From contig NC_072894.1 of the NCBI RefSeq assembly GCF_027943255.1, positions 76,733,601-76,797,600 of the forward strand: a stretch of 64,000 nucleotides of DNA. Reading direction: 5' to 3'. Position 1 is the stretch's first letter; the number at the start of each line of letters is the position of its first letter. The notes under the pieces are model-generated. The model was not told the origin of the DNA. It saw only the letters and a program-made list of their open reading frames with translations, and made no database searches. The position numbers were made by a program, and so were the translations under genes. The DNA comes from Anastrepha obliqua (lineage: Eukaryota > Arthropoda > Insecta > Diptera > Tephritidae). This document shows, one piece after another, positions 45,569 through 57,612 of this stretch.

Positions 45569-46755
45569 CAAGGTGAAGTCCAAAATAAACAAGACTGGCA
45601 TCATCTTTCTAATGAGTTGGTGCATTGGAAGTTTCATCCCTAGCTGAATTCCAGTAAAAGCTTGGTGACATTCGGTTAAGTGGAAGCGAAGTTATTGCGT
45701 CTAAAGTGTCAGTATGTTCGAGTCATCGGCACAAAAATGAGTTTCGAACAAAGTGCTAAATCGAATTTTGAATTGGTGAAAAAAGTTTATGGCGATGATT
45801 GTCTATCTTGTGCCAGAGTTCATTAGTGGTTCACACGTTTCAGAGATGATAGTGAGGACATGAATGACAATGAGCATACGGGCCGCCCAAAATCAGTAAT
45901 CCCCGAAAATTCCATCGATATTGTTCGCAAATTTATCAAAAAAGAACCGAAATCTTTGTTGAAATTTATGGAATCGGTGTTGAATTTCCCAAAACATCGA
46001 TTTATCGCATTTTAACTGATCATTTAAGCTTACGAAAGGCCGGTGCATGTTTCATTCCGCACAAGTTAACTGAGTACTGAAAATTGCTCAGAATTCAACA
46101 TTCGAAAGAGGATAGAAAAGGCGAGAACTTCCTATACAACATTCTAACTGATTATGAAATGTGGTGTTTGCAACATGAACCTGAAACTAAGCGTCAAAGT
46201 GCCGAATGGAAGAAGTTTTAAAGAAGTCAAAAATCAAGTCGATTTTCGACAAGTTTTTACTATTCCAAGGGAATTTTCCACAAGGAGTTAGGATTTATAG
46301 GATCTTGGCGTTTTAAAACGTTTGTTGCATCCCATTCGTAGAATTCGCCCTCATTACCGCGAAGGAGGAAGCTGTCGCTTATTGCATGATAATGCACCCT
46401 CTCATCGATCCACTCTTGTGTCTGATTTTTTGACTAGAAGTCGCATTTTAACCATCAATCACTCACCGTATTCGCCTGATATGGATCCCTTGACTTCTAC
46501 CTATTCGGAAAATTGCATTTGGCCATAAAAGGAAAACATTTTGCGTCCGTAAAGGCCAAAGGCTTGTACTGACATCCTGAAGAATATTCCGGTATATGAC
46601 CTGAAACACTTTTTCGAAAAGCTTTAATATCGCGCAAAACAGTGTACCGAGGCCAGAGAGGACTATTTTGATCAAAAATAGACTCAAAGTTATCAGAACA
46701 AAGCTCCTGTCGTTTCTATTTTAGTTCAGTCTTGTTTATTTTGGACTTCACCTTG
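45569..46755 (+). mobile_element. Mariner, near full length, inactivated
   Basis: Inverted ends CAAGGTGAAGTCCAAAATAA (45569) and complement ending at 46755; TA precedes the left end, but the right flank is CT. Plus frames include KKVYGDDCLSCARVH, WFTRFRDDSEDMNDNEHTGR (N-terminal helix-turn-helix), CRLLHDNAPSHRSTLVSDFL (second catalytic block), NHSPYSPDMDPLTSTYS (third region, with DFY eroded) and ACTDILKNIPVYDLKHFFEK. Multiple stops and frameshifts occur. Confidence 0.88.
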
Positions 46756-46799
46756 CTGATATGAAGTTATAATATTTTTTGTTCATGAAGTTAGCTTTA

Positions 46800-47690
46800 T
46801 TTAATCCTGTAAATATTGTAAAAAAATTTTAATTTTCATTCGAAATAGCCACCATTTGTTTTTACACAAGCTTCCAAACGATAAGGCCATTCTGCTGTTG
46901 CAGCAAGAAGGGTTTCCATGGATGTTGCCGTCGCTGCTCGAACCGAAGATTGTTTGAGACTCTTCGTGTGGTTTTCGACAGACCAATTCTGACCACAAAC
47001 TTTAGTCCAATGGATTCAGATCTGGACTTCCAGGCGGCCAATCTTCTGCGACTAAGAACCCAGAAATACTGTTTTTTAGCCATTGCTGGGCGGGCCCCCT
47101 AGGGGCTGGAGCGGAATCTTGATGGAAGATCCAACACTCTTCATCGAATGGAGTACTGTTCAACTGCTTCTCAACGCCTTCTAAGACATCCTCCTGGTGC
47201 ACTTTTGTCCCGGTCTTAACCCCTTTTGTGCAGAAATGAAAATATGTAACAAATTTACTGGATGGTGGCCACGCTGAACCCTTGGAAAAACATTTTTTGC
47301 GTCTTTAGAAGTTTTAGCATAGATTTTGTCGTTTGCTTATTAAAAACTTATTCAACAGTGAACATTTTCTCATCTGCGAAAAGAATATTTTTATCGCCGT
47401 TGACCGCGTGCCATCGCCGTTGACCGCGTGCGTCTGACGACCCTAATTTTCTTCAAGCGCGTTGTTAAAACATGACCAGTTGAGCGGCGGAATGCTTTAC
47501 TGTGGATATCATCTCTAATTAGGTTGACATGGATCTGGTCGATCATTCATTTTCCATGACATGATTTTCTGATTTCTGGAAAGGGCTTTTATGGCTGCAC
47601 TGGTTCGAACCATGCGAGTACGACCACTTCTTTTTCTATTTGTCACTTCAGATGCTTGGGAATAATGATAACGGCAAGGCTAAGTACATA
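46800..47690 (-). mobile_element. Tc1-like element remnant (same family as 59722-60712)
   Basis: Minus-strand frames read DVLEGVEKQLNSTPFDEECW, IFHQDSAPAPRGPAQQWLKN (second catalytic block), DWPPGSPDLNPLDF (third block) and a C-terminus with SSDGNIHGNPSCCNSRM-type shifted sequence. Upstream (47210-47690) it matches 59920-60440 closely. A local duplication ATCGCCGTTGACCGCGTGC occurs twice at about 47391-47430. Both termini are missing. Confidence 0.8.
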
Positions 47691-47704
47691 TGTATATCTA
47701 CATT

Positions 47705-48812
47705 CAGTGTTGGACAAAGGTCTAGAACGTTGGTTCGAAAGGCACAAAAAGTTTCATTCCCTAACATAAAGAAACAAAGTTGTGGGGGAAAAATGTAAAA
47801 AGTCTGTATACAGTACAAAAATTACCTTAGTATGAAAACTTTACTTAATCCCAGATATTGTTGTTTCTTAGGATTTAGTTGATTCACCGACAGGTTCAAT
47901 AACTGCTTGAAGTAGACGTTGTTATGGAGACAACTAAATTTGTCAGCTCTGCAAATGTTATACTGTTCCAAGCTTTCTTTAAGTATATCTTTTCCTATTT
48001 TGCGGTGCACACTTTCAAAGCCATGCTCAATAATATTTAAATCTGGGTTTTGCGATGGTGTGTTTAAATGGCTTGGGGCATTGTAAAACGGCTAATTCTT
48101 AACAATGTGTGCCGTGTATTTTGGATCGTTATTTTGTTGAAAGATCCAACCTGCACCGAGCTCCATATTATCCCACGAAGGTTTCAAATTATGTTTCAGC
48201 AAAGATTTGTATTTATAACAATCCATATTACCCCTAAATAGCCTATTCCTCCAACTCCATTGCTTTGAAGAAAAAACTTTTGGATTTCTGTGCATTTCTT
48301 TGAGATTCAAACGGATGTATCTGCGAGATAGTTTCCTTAGGCGGCCACCGCACGGCTTATTTTCGTTGAAACCAATATTTTTGAAGTTTTTTACAATGGT
48401 TTTTACTATTGGTCGACTCAAGTTTAAAATTTTTGAAAAGCTCTCCATACTACTTTATTCTTTTCTATGCTGTACAAACAAACTTCATACGTCAACTGAT
48501 ATTTCTTTTCGCGGAGACATTTTTGATGATTAAGTGTCCAAATGACAATTAAATTCATGCAGAAAACATAATAAAAGGAAAGATAAAAACAAAGCGTACG
48601 TTACCTTATCACAATAAAGCACTCCAGTGTACGAGGGAGGAACTGTATGTAGACTTTTGTTAACGCTGCATATTGCCTTTTTCCCCCATAACTTTGTTAT
48701 TTTATGTTAAATGAAGGTTTTTTTTTTAGTTTATTTAGGGGTTAAACTGAAACTGTTTCAACACATCCAATAAACTTTTGGGAATTTCAAACAATTTGTG
48801 TCCCCCACGTAT
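47705..48812 (-). mobile_element. Tc1-like element
   Basis: Minus-strand frames read MESFSKILNLSRPIVKTIVK, NKPCGGRLRKLSRRYIRLNL (DNA-binding part), GAGWIFQQNNDPKYTAHIVK (second block, D changed to N) and the C-terminal part LKESLEQYNICRADKF. An inverted pair ACAAAGTTGTGGGGGAAAAA (about 47772) and TTTTTCCCCCATAACTTTGT (about 48680) lies inside the ends. The outer ends near CAGTGTTGGACAAAGG (47705) and TTTGTGTCCCCCAC (48812) are weak matches. Confidence 0.72.
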
Positions 48813-49799
48813 GTATGTGTATTATGTGAAAGGTTTTACATATGTATGCTAATAGTTTTCAATAGTTTTCGACGGCAAAGCTGAAAGAAATTCAGCTGCA
48901 ATGGACTCTTGATGAAGGAGTTGTTTTGTTAAAATACTCTGGCGTGCCAATGCCTCCATGATAATTTTGTTTTGACCCAATTTAATAAAACTATTAATTT
49001 TGCATGTCTAGCAGGATATAATTATTTCTATATTCTCAACATTTCAACGCACCGATGTCTTCCTGGAATTTCTTAAATTTGTTAAAATTGTATTCAATTA
49101 CATCTTTAAACGAAGCTGTGCCTAATGCTGGCCACAAACAGGCAACAAATCATAACACTCAGTTGAAATTTCACAATCGATGTGTGTATTCCGTGGTTTT
49201 CAGTATGGCAACATCCATAATAAATACTCCACCATGCGTGGCAATTATTTTCTTTGCGGGAGCCATGTTTATTCGACGTCGAACAAGGTGATATGAGGAT
49301 TGTCGACCGACCCACAGTGTGTGGCTAAACGAATTTGGACCCATTCTTACTCAACATCTCGACCCTCAATCGTTCATTTTATTAAAATTCTCAAATTTAA
49401 TTGTATGCGATGGCTACATTTTAGGTGTGGGCATTGCCCTTTATACGATGAAGCGGAAAGAAGAACGTTCAGATTCTGGGTAAAAAATTTTTTGCAAAGA
49501 AGGGAAATGTATATTCTGGAAAACTAAATTTATCAAAGATTCTGGCAATGAGAGCGTCACAGAATCAATCATGCAAAATGGCAGTTTATTGTTTCACAGA
49601 TGGTGGCAATATAGGACATAAAATATTTCATGACAGGCATTGCCAACTTCATTTAATTTTCGATTGATGAATTCTGTGGAATTGATCATTGGATGTCGTC
49701 AAAAATTTAGTGTCATGACGTTAAGTTATGATTTGTTGCCTGTTGGCGGTCCCCATAAACGCCTGGTGAAACATTTTTTATACATTCTGTCAAAAAAGT
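48813..49799. other. Unannotated stretch
   Basis: Two short frames (49055-49291 plus, 49300-49527 plus) show no similarity that I recognise; the latter contains FRCGHCPLYDEAERR, which is too little to call. Confidence 0.35.
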
Positions 49800-50945
49800 A
49801 CCTAGAATTGTTTAATAAAAGGCAAAATAATTGTTTAATAATCAAAATTTATTTTATCGCCTTCAAAATAGGCTCCATTCGATCAATACAATGCCAACGA
49901 TTAGTCCTGTCCTCAAAGCACCTTTTAAACTCGTTTGAAGAGATTTTCTTCAGCTCCTTCAGCGAATTCTCCTTAATGGTCTCTATCGACTCAAAGCGGC
50001 GTTCGCGGAGTGGCAATTTAAGTTTTGGGAAAAGTAAAAAGTCACAGGTGGGTAAATTCGCTGAATACGGTGGTTGTTCGATGATATTTGCCGAGTTTTT
50101 GGTGAAAAAAGTGTTCACAATATGAGCCTTGTGAGGCGGTGCGTTATCATGGTGCAAGATCCATGAGTTTTCTTTTTTTTAACAAATTGGAATGCTCCTA
50201 CGCTCATTCTCTCTCAGACGCCGTATAACTTTATTTACCGTAAAACCATTTGGAACGAGTTCCGAGTGCAAAACACCATGATAATCAAAGAAAACGAGTA
50301 GCATGACTTTCACTTTGGACCGACTTTGACGTGGTTTTTTGAGTTTCGGCTCATGTGGATAACGTCACTCAGCCGCCTGTTGACTGATTTGCGTGTCAAA
50401 CTCATATACCCACGTCTCATCACCTGTTATGATGCGCTAAATAAACGTTGGGTCCGAATACACTTGGCACTTGCCCAAGCATGTCTTCAGCCACTTTCTT
50501 CCGATGAATTTTTTGAAAGAAATTCACGCTCTTGGAACGAGCTGAGCAGCCACGAGTCTCATGCCCAATTTCTGATGTAAATTGTTCCGAATTGTTTCGT
50601 GAGACACGCTAAGGCTACGTGCTACCTCCCTCAAATTTAAAGGATGGTTTTTCAGCACCATTTCCTTGACTTTGTTGGCGTTTTCATCCGTTGATGACTT
50701 TGATGGGTGACCAGATCGGCGCAAATCTTCCACTACTTCTCGGCCCTCTGCAAAAGCCTTATACCACTCGTAGACCCGTGTTTTTGATAAAGCACACTCG
50801 CCATAGGCTTTCTGCAACATTTTCAACGATTCGGCACAAAAGCTAGCTGCATATAATTTGGAAATTAACAATTTTTTTCGGCAGGGCCTATTTTCTTGGC
50901 ATGATACAGACACACGCATGTTTGTAGGTATCTGTTTTAGGTTTG
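49800..50945 (-). mobile_element. Mariner, near full length, inactivated
   Basis: The N-terminal part in frame 50919-50524 reads SKTRVYEWYKAFAEGREVVE, RRSGHPSKSSTDENANKVKE and LREVARSLSVSHETIRNNLH (two helix-turn-helix units). The middle shows ITGDETWVYEF-like sequence in a shifted frame at about 50410-50440. The C-terminal frame from 50157 reads MHHDNAPPHKAHIVNTFFTK, PPYSANLPTCDFLLFPKLKL and RRFESIETIKENSLKEL. Terminal repeats are not clear. Confidence 0.85.
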
Positions 50946-51639
50946 GTTATAAAAAGTTGCAAACACACTTGACTCACATTTGGTACACGTCCATCAGCAC
51001 TTTCAGAGTGAGCCGCTGCAGCGCTTCTTGCCATTGCTTCAATATTTGCTCCTAAAAATAGATACGAGAATACTTTTCACTGGCTCCTGTTTGCCACAAT
51101 GTGCTGCACTCATATTCCTACCGTAAATACTAATATACATAAGTACATACATACATATATGTATATGTATCTATCCACAGTGATTCATAAAATTGATCAC
51201 GCTATATATAGCGGAATTGTATTATACTATATTGACAATATCCAGTCTCCGACTGCGGTTGTAGCAAGACTGATATCGAAACTCGTATATGCTTTCAGTT
51301 CAGTTTGAACGCTAGTGAGTGTTGTGTGCCTTAGAGGTCCTACGTCTCAGAACTTTGGCACTGCAGACTGTGCTCCAAAGAAATCAGTACTTGTTTGCCA
51401 GTGAACGCACAGCCACTTTATAGTCGGAATTAAGTAGATCTGTGATGGTAGCTATGATTGACTTCGCTTCTTTAAAACTCTCCCTATTAGGCAATCTGGA
51501 TGCGATCAAGGTGCTTAGGACGGCAGAAATTGAATCAATTCGTACTGAGGCCTGATAATAAGAAGTTTTCCCATGCGCGTGGAAGGGTCTGAGACAAGGG
51601 TTGAAAACGAGGCTTTCTAGATGCATACTATTTTCAAGG
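50946..51639. other. Unannotated stretch
   Basis: Microsatellite-like TACATACATACATATATGTA lies near 51145. No gene recognised. Confidence 0.35.
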
Positions 51640-51990
51640 TGAGAAGGCTAGAGTAGCTATAAACACCAGCCGGCCGAACTGGATACCTGCAGAGTAACGC
51701 GTTCACTTTAGTTCCCAATCTCAAAGACTCTCCAAAACAAAATAGCGGTAATCACTGGTCATGTGACCTCCAGATTCGCATATCCATTTTTGTGGTTGCT
51801 GTGTACATGAGGTATGGGAAATCAGTTTATGCAGTTGGAAGAATCCCCTTCAGATATATGGAGCCAGAGTCAAATATAAGGCAGGTTTAAGCAAATACTG
51901 AGATAGTTTTGGAGACATTTTTTTTTCCAACGTGGGCCTATACGGCCTCCGTGTGAACTCTTTGTTTTTTTTTAAAGAAGTAGCCCATCT
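51640..51990 (+). mobile_element. Probable LINE ORF2 C-terminal remnant
   Basis: The plus strand at about 51750-51800 reads VITGHVTSRFAYPF, similar to the AITGHCxxxxHAxRL segment downstream of LINE RNase H, and later FGDIFFQRGP. Highly degraded. Confidence 0.45.
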
Positions 51991-52984
51991 ATCCTAAGCT
52001 AAAAAAGTTGGTTTCCATCGTGAGAAATATGTTCAGGTTACACAGATTCGCATAACATACCATAGCACCATTCATTGAATTAGATTACCATAATTCATTG
52101 GTTCATTCTGTTTAAACTAAACCAGTTTCAGGTTTACTGTAATCCAATATGATGGCCAAAGGTGTTCCTACAGTGAAAAGGTGCCTAGGAACTTAACCTT
52201 GAGATTCGAGATCGGGTTAATTAGAAGAGTCAGAATGAATGGTATTGCCTGCATATTTCCATTCGTTTTGTATCTTTCATCTACCAAAATTTTCAAAGAA
52301 GCGTGATTAATTTTGTGAGGCATAGTATGGATGTATGTATCTGTAAGCATGTAACTTCTTATAGTCGACGTAGCATGTTCGTTTATTTCTGCCTCGCATT
52401 GTTTGCCGCCGAGAAATATGGCGCAATGTCAACGGTTGTGTACTTAAGGAGTTGTGCCACCTAATAGAAATACGCGGTGTGATGTCGCAGCCATTGCCAA
52501 CGTCGTCGCCGACTTATTTACGTGATACTCATTGAGTAGTACTAGTCTATTGTGATGCATTAGAGTATTGTTTTAAAAACAAATTGACAACAACGCACAT
52601 TTCTTCTGCTAATGCACACACACCTCTTCCCGAGTTAATTATAAATACTTTTCCTGGTATTTCCGGTGATGTCGTATTTTATTACAAGTATATATTTATC
52701 ATTAATTGTAATGTTTTTCTTATTGCCACTCGATTTACCGTTTTTCACCGTTTAATGTAAATTTTGCCATGACGGTACTAGCCAGCCACAAGTTTGAGGC
52801 ACTGAGAATTTTCTAACCCCTCAAATGTTATTTCGTTTAACATAACAAAAGGTAGATCAACAATTTTTTTCTTCAAAAAAAGTTATCTTAAAATCCTAAA
52901 TAAGATGAGAGATTCTCTCTGTTTTTTAAGCATTTTCATGATCAATGCATGCATCAATTTTGAATACCTGAAATTTTATTAGAT
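51991..52984. other. Unannotated stretch
   Basis: No gene or repeat recognised. Confidence 0.35.
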
Positions 52985-53460
52985 ATAATATAAATTATTG
53001 TGTGAACGACCGTATATAATATCCAGAAGATAGTCCCCATTACACACATTTGCGGTAATTTTTTCTGAATTTCTCATATTATATTTAATAATTTTTGGGA
53101 CTATGGCGTCGGTATCCTCGTGAATGTTGACCTTCAGAGAGTGCAGTGTTTGAGGTTTTAGTAGCCCCACAGGAAAACGTCGGGCGCTGTCAATTCGGAC
53201 GAGCGTGGAGTCCAGTCGAAATCGCTTTTTTGAAGATGAGCAGCCGAGGGGACATTGTCTTACGCAAATTCTTCATCTGCGGTGATAATCGACCGATGTC
53301 GATCATCATTTACGCCTGCTTTAAGGCCTTCGTCGTTCACGGATAAGAATGGTCTGATAATGTTTATATAGCACATACCACACCAAACAGTAACTTTAAC
53401 ATCATGCAGAGGTTCCTCATGCACGATTCAAGGATTTCCAGTGCCTCCGAATCCACAATT
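52985..53460 (-). mobile_element. Tc/mariner-like transposase remnant (WPPRSCD type)
   Basis: The minus strand reads VHEEPLHDVKVTVWCGMCY, then NIIRPFLSVNDEGL, then FDWTPRSSELTAPDVFLWGY (third catalytic region, D replaced by E) in one broken frame. Same group as 18236-18976. The N-terminal part and ends are missing. Confidence 0.78.
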
Positions 53461-53467
53461 TTATGTA

Positions 53468-54415
53468 CAGGGTTCGGCACTCGAAGAGTAACTAACTTCA
53501 GACCTTTCGCGCAGCTGATGTACAGGCATCAGCTGTCTGTTAGTTAACTAAATGACAGTCCAGAGTATTGTTTACAAGCACGCGAAACCATTTTGCCCAT
53601 AGAAAACGCGAAAGAAGAAAATCAGTAATGGATTTCAAACGGAAAAGTGCTATTGCATTATATTTGACTGGAAAATCACAACCAGGATTGTCGTGAGCAC
53701 CTTAAACTAAAAAAAGTTTTTGTTTATCGCACCATCACTCATTACAATGATATTAGTAGCATCGCGAAACATCTTGGAGGTGGCCATAAAAATACTGCAA
53801 CGTCACATGAAATGCTTCAAAAAGTGAAGAAGCGAAGTGAGCAAAATCCCCGACGAAGTGCCAAACAAATGGCGAAAGAACTAAAAATATGTGACCGCAG
53901 CATCCGCCGCATACTGAAAAGAGAATATTTTTCAAATTTAGTAACTCGTAAAATCCCAAAACGATAGGGTTTATTTGTCATCGATTGGCCACCAGGAGGC
54001 AATACCCCCCACAGGTAATGGTTTGGGCCGCTGTAACCGTAGATGGGCGCTCTCCAATCGTTTTAATCGAGCCTGGCGTCAAGGTAAATACGGAATATTA
54101 TGGGGAAAGTATTCTGGAGGTTGCTTTGAAGCCGTGGGCAGAGAAACATTTCGGTGGCAGACCATGGACGTTTCAACAGGACCATCTCCCATCGTCTCAC
54201 AAAGCTCGAGTGAATCAAGAATGGTTAAAAAACAACGTTCCAAACTTCGTAACGTTCACACAATGGTTCTCAAATTACCAGACGCGAATCTGATGGATTA
54301 TTCTCTTTGAGCCATTTTGGAGAGCAAGGACCGAACTAAAAGATTCAGCAGTATAAAGATTCCAAACTAAATGTATGCCGTTTTTAATTGGTTACACTTC
54401 TAGTGCCGAACCCTG
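53468..54415 (+). mobile_element. maT-like (DD37D-type) DNA transposon, 948 bp
   Basis: Inverted ends CAGGGTTCGGCACTCGAAG (53468) and CACTTCTAGTGCCGAACCCTG (ending 54415) are bordered by TA. The transposase probably starts at 53628 (MDFKRKSAIALYLTGKSQPG). Broken frames then give VKKRSEQNPRRSAKQMAKEL, QVMVWAAVTVDGRSPIVLIE, KPWAEKHFGGRPWTFQQDHL (second catalytic Asp) and a final PDANLMDYSL-type block at about 54280-54310. Several stops and a deletion of part of the domain before the first Asp. Confidence 0.88.
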
Positions 54416-54511
54416 TATTTTTTCCTCGGGCCTTATCAGCCAGCAACAACTATCAAAGTTATTTATTGTTCCTATGTGTCAAGTGTAGATGGAATATCCT
54501 GATTACTATTA

Positions 54512-54960
54512 CTAGCAGGACCCAGCGAGTTTCGTACCGCCTAAAATAGATTTGATTGTGACTCTTCATAACTTCGCACTGTGCACGCGTTTCGTTTGGT
54601 AATTAAATTCAAATGACTTCAATGTCTTATTTACATAAAAAAATAAAGGAGGCTAATATTCAATACCTGGCTTTATGACCAACGTTTTTTGTTTTGTTTT
54701 CCGGCGCATAAACAAACGAAAATGATGGCTTGCCGACCCGCGAACACGCCATTGTCCGTGTGCAAAACACGGAAACCTTAATATAATACTGCAAACTTTC
54801 AACGTTTGGCCTTGTGATTTTTTGATGGTCATCGCGAAGCCGAGATGCAGACGGAATCGTTGCCGTTTGAGCTCAGCTGTCAAGTCGGTTGGAATCGTCG
54901 GATTGCGCGATATCAAAACATCTTCTCCTTTGCACTTACGCTAAATAAACATCGCCTCAC
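54512..54960 (-). mobile_element. Helitron 3' end with helicase C-terminus
   Basis: The minus frame 54916-54653 reads NPTIPTDLTAELKRQRFRLH, LGFAMTIKKSQGQTLKVCSI and ILRFPCFAHGQWRV, the last motifs of the PIF1-type helicase of Helitrons (FAMTINKSQGQ, HGQxYVAxSR; here the last motif is eroded). About 140 bases further the minus strand ends GGGTCCTGCTAG followed by T, matching the CTAR terminus and T of Helitrons. Confidence 0.82.
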
Positions 54961-55179
54961 TGAAGTTGTTCATATTATTTTGATTGGTTGATTATAGTAC
55001 CGTAACCTAATGCTGACGGAGTATAATTTCAGTTGGGAATTGTAGGTTGGTAATTTTCGCGGACAATTCTAACGTATTCAATAATGCTGTGGGATAATTA
55101 TAGTATTTAAAGGAAAATGACTGTTTTTGAATGAAATTTTGGATTGTCATGTAGCGATCATATAATTTTTGTATTAATA
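54961..55179. other. Unannotated spacer
   Basis: No feature recognised between the Helitron end and the long-inverted-repeat element. Confidence 0.4.
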
Positions 55180-56336
55180 CACTTCTCACAAAAATTAAGG
55201 GAACAGTAAAATTTCCTAAATTTCTTAGTGATTTTTGAGAAGCTGTATCTCGGTGAAAAATGGTCCCATAGAGTTCCGACGAAAAGCAATTTCAAGCTTT
55301 AAATTTCTAGTTTTAAAATCTTTGAGCTAACAATTTTTTTATTTAACGGTTATTTTGTAATCGTAATTTGTAATCGATTGCACGGGCTTGGCAAATTTTT
55401 TCCAACTAAAACTAGCCATACAGTCAACTAGCTTGATTATTCAGCTTCAATTTGCTTTTTTGGATTCTCGCTATCATCATTTCTCTCTGCGATGTCCGCA
55501 TTTTACGAAAAAAGACCATTTGAAATTTTTTATTTTTATTTTTTTTTTAATTTAATAAGATACTAATGCAAAAATGCGAAAAAGTTTAAAAAAAAAAATG
55601 TTTTTTCAATTTTATGTAATAATGTTTAGCCAATGTTTAAAAACAATGCACTGGTTCCTTTAATTAATGGATCGATTTAAAAATTTACAGGGTTATTAGT
55701 GGAATATTAAATTGTAAAAATCCCTGGAAACACAAGTTCCTTTAACATTAATATTTGTAAGTGAGCGATAGATTTTATGAAAACCCGTAAAAAGGGGGTG
55801 TTTTGAGTTCATTTCAAACCAATGTTAAGGGTAAACAAATTATTTTTCTCGAAAAATTGAATTAGGATCTTATAGGAAATTTATTCTACTCTCCAAAACC
55901 ATTGTCCCATTTATTGTGGGGCTATTAGTTGCTGAGATATCAATGATCAAAGATACAATGGTATTTTTTTCGTAAAATGTGGATATCTCAGAGAGAAATG
56001 ATCGTAGCGGGAATTCAAAAAAGCAAATTGAAGCTAAATAATCAAGCTAGTTGACTATATATCTAGTTCTAGTTGGAAAAATTTTGCCAAGTCAGTGCAA
56101 TCAGGAAAAAAGGAAAATATTTCAAAAATTCTTGCGTCGCTCTTCAATTGACGGTTACAAAATAATTGTTAAATAAAAAAAAAATGTTGCTCAAAGATCT
56201 TAAAACTAGAAATTTAAAGCTTTAAATTGCTTTTTGTCGGAACTCCGTGCGACCATTTTTCACCGAGATACAGCTTCTCAAAAATCACTAAGAAATTTAG
56301 GAAATTTTACTGTTCCCTTAATTTTTGTGAGAAGTG
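55180..56336. mobile_element. Long-inverted-repeat (foldback-type) DNA element, 1157 bp
   Basis: The left arm (55180 to about 55513) and right arm (about 55962-56336) are inverted copies of each other over more than 300 bases with indels. Both ends are CACTTCTCACAAAAATTAAG, bordered by TA at 55178-55179 and 56337-56338. The central 450 bases are AT-rich and non-coding. TA targets fit mobilisation by a Tc1/mariner-type transposase (inference). Confidence 0.88.
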
Positions 56337-56440
56337 TATATATTTTCGCTTACATCCTTTGTTTATCCTTTGGCCGAGACCCTCCTCCAATTTTGTGGTA
56401 TGCGTCTTGATGTTTGTCCACAATTGGAGAGACCTATATT
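56337..56440 (-). mobile_element. SINE fragment, copy H
   Basis: Minus-oriented 3' part of the SINE: TATATATTTTCGCTTACATC, CCTTTGGCCGAGACCCTCCT, GTCTTGATGTTTGTCCACAA and TTGGAGAGACCTA. It starts at the end of the long-inverted-repeat element, within the TA tail. Confidence 0.72.
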
Positions 56441-56521
56441 TGCACCCAACCTGTTTATAAATAAAGTTTAAAACCCCATGTCAGGCGCTATCTGACGTTT
56501 TTATTGGGAATTATTGGTTAA

Positions 56522-57412
56522 AATGTGCATTGGTCATAATGGAGAATATTTTGAGCAATAAAACCCATCCGGCTACGGTGGCCGCGAAATGTGAAGTGAA
56601 ATATGACGTTGATAGGTTTCATTCATCCATAAGGTACTTTGTGAATAGGAAGCACCAGACGGTGATGCAGAATCTGTTGCAAAACACAAAAAACACTAGG
56701 AACGTTCTGACGTCCGTTCTGAACAATTTTTTCAACAAGTGCAAGCGATCATTGACGAGGACCCTTCAAAATCGAACAGTTCTCTTGCAAGGAAAGAAGT
56801 TCTTATCCGTCGAGTTGTCCATGCAGGTTTCCTGTATAAATCCTACGTTATGCGTGGAGCAAACACGAGAGCAGCAAATTATCGGATCATATCGCCTTCT
56901 GATTAAAATTAAATACGCCTGAGAGTTATGGTTTTTTTCTGACTAAAAAAAATTTTGACCAAGCCCAAAAGACCAATCGCAGAAATGACCGGAATGACAG
57001 GGGGCTATGTTCCAGTCCTACAGAGGTTCCTGTTTTCATGCACACGAAGTTTGCAGTCACTGTTATGGTTTCAGGTGTTGTGAGCAACAAAGGACAGGAA
57101 TTCGAGTGAATTTTGCTGCATACATCGAAGTTCTAGAGACATTACTACAGCCTTGGATTGACAGTCCATACATCTTTCAGGAGCACAACACTGCACCTTC
57201 AAACAAAGCGAAGACGACAAAAGATTGGATGGCTGAAATTTTCCATAACCTCCCAGACCTTAACCCCCAGACCTTAACCCCCAGACCTAAACCCCCTGGA
57301 TTACTACGTATGCGGCGTAGTGGAGCGTCAAACCAATAAATATCCTCATAGCACAATTTCTTCTTTGAAGGCTGCCATTAATACCGTTATGGTCAGTGTA
57401 AATAAAGAGCAT
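56522..57412 (+). mobile_element. Tc1/mariner-type transposon remnant
   Basis: Plus frames give the DNA-binding part (NTRNVLTSVLNNFFNKC in shifted form), LWFFSD then KKF (first catalytic region, in a frame with stops), YRGSCFHAHEVCSHCYGF-type shifted text, AAYIEVLETLLQPWIDSPYI then FQEHNTAPSNKAKTTKDWMA (second catalytic block, eroded) and ISSLKAAINTVMVSVNKEHL at the C-terminus. The region of the last catalytic residue contains a duplicated CCCAGACCTTAACCC. It is the same family as 14690-15225. Confidence 0.8.
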
Positions 57413-57612
57413 TTGATTTATTGGGTGCTTGGCCGACATACAGTTTTATGTCGCCTCCGAACGGCAAATGGTTTTTATGAGGAGGATTACCATTGCTTGC
57501 CGAGGGGTGGCCGCTAAAAGAAAGACTTGGTATCATTTGATGTTTCGTGCCGGAGTTTCGAAACCGTGCCTTTCCGAATGGTAGTCACTCATCAACTCAC
57601 GTGGCTCCGGTG
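57413..57612 (-). mobile_element. SINE, copy I, diverged
   Basis: Minus-oriented: GGGTGCTTGGCCGACATAC, CTCCGAACGGCAAATGGTTT, GCTTGCCGAGGGGTGGCCGC and, at the head, CCGAATGGTAGTCACTCATC (A-box side). It lacks part of the body. Inserted in or at the C-terminus of the preceding transposon. Confidence 0.75.
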
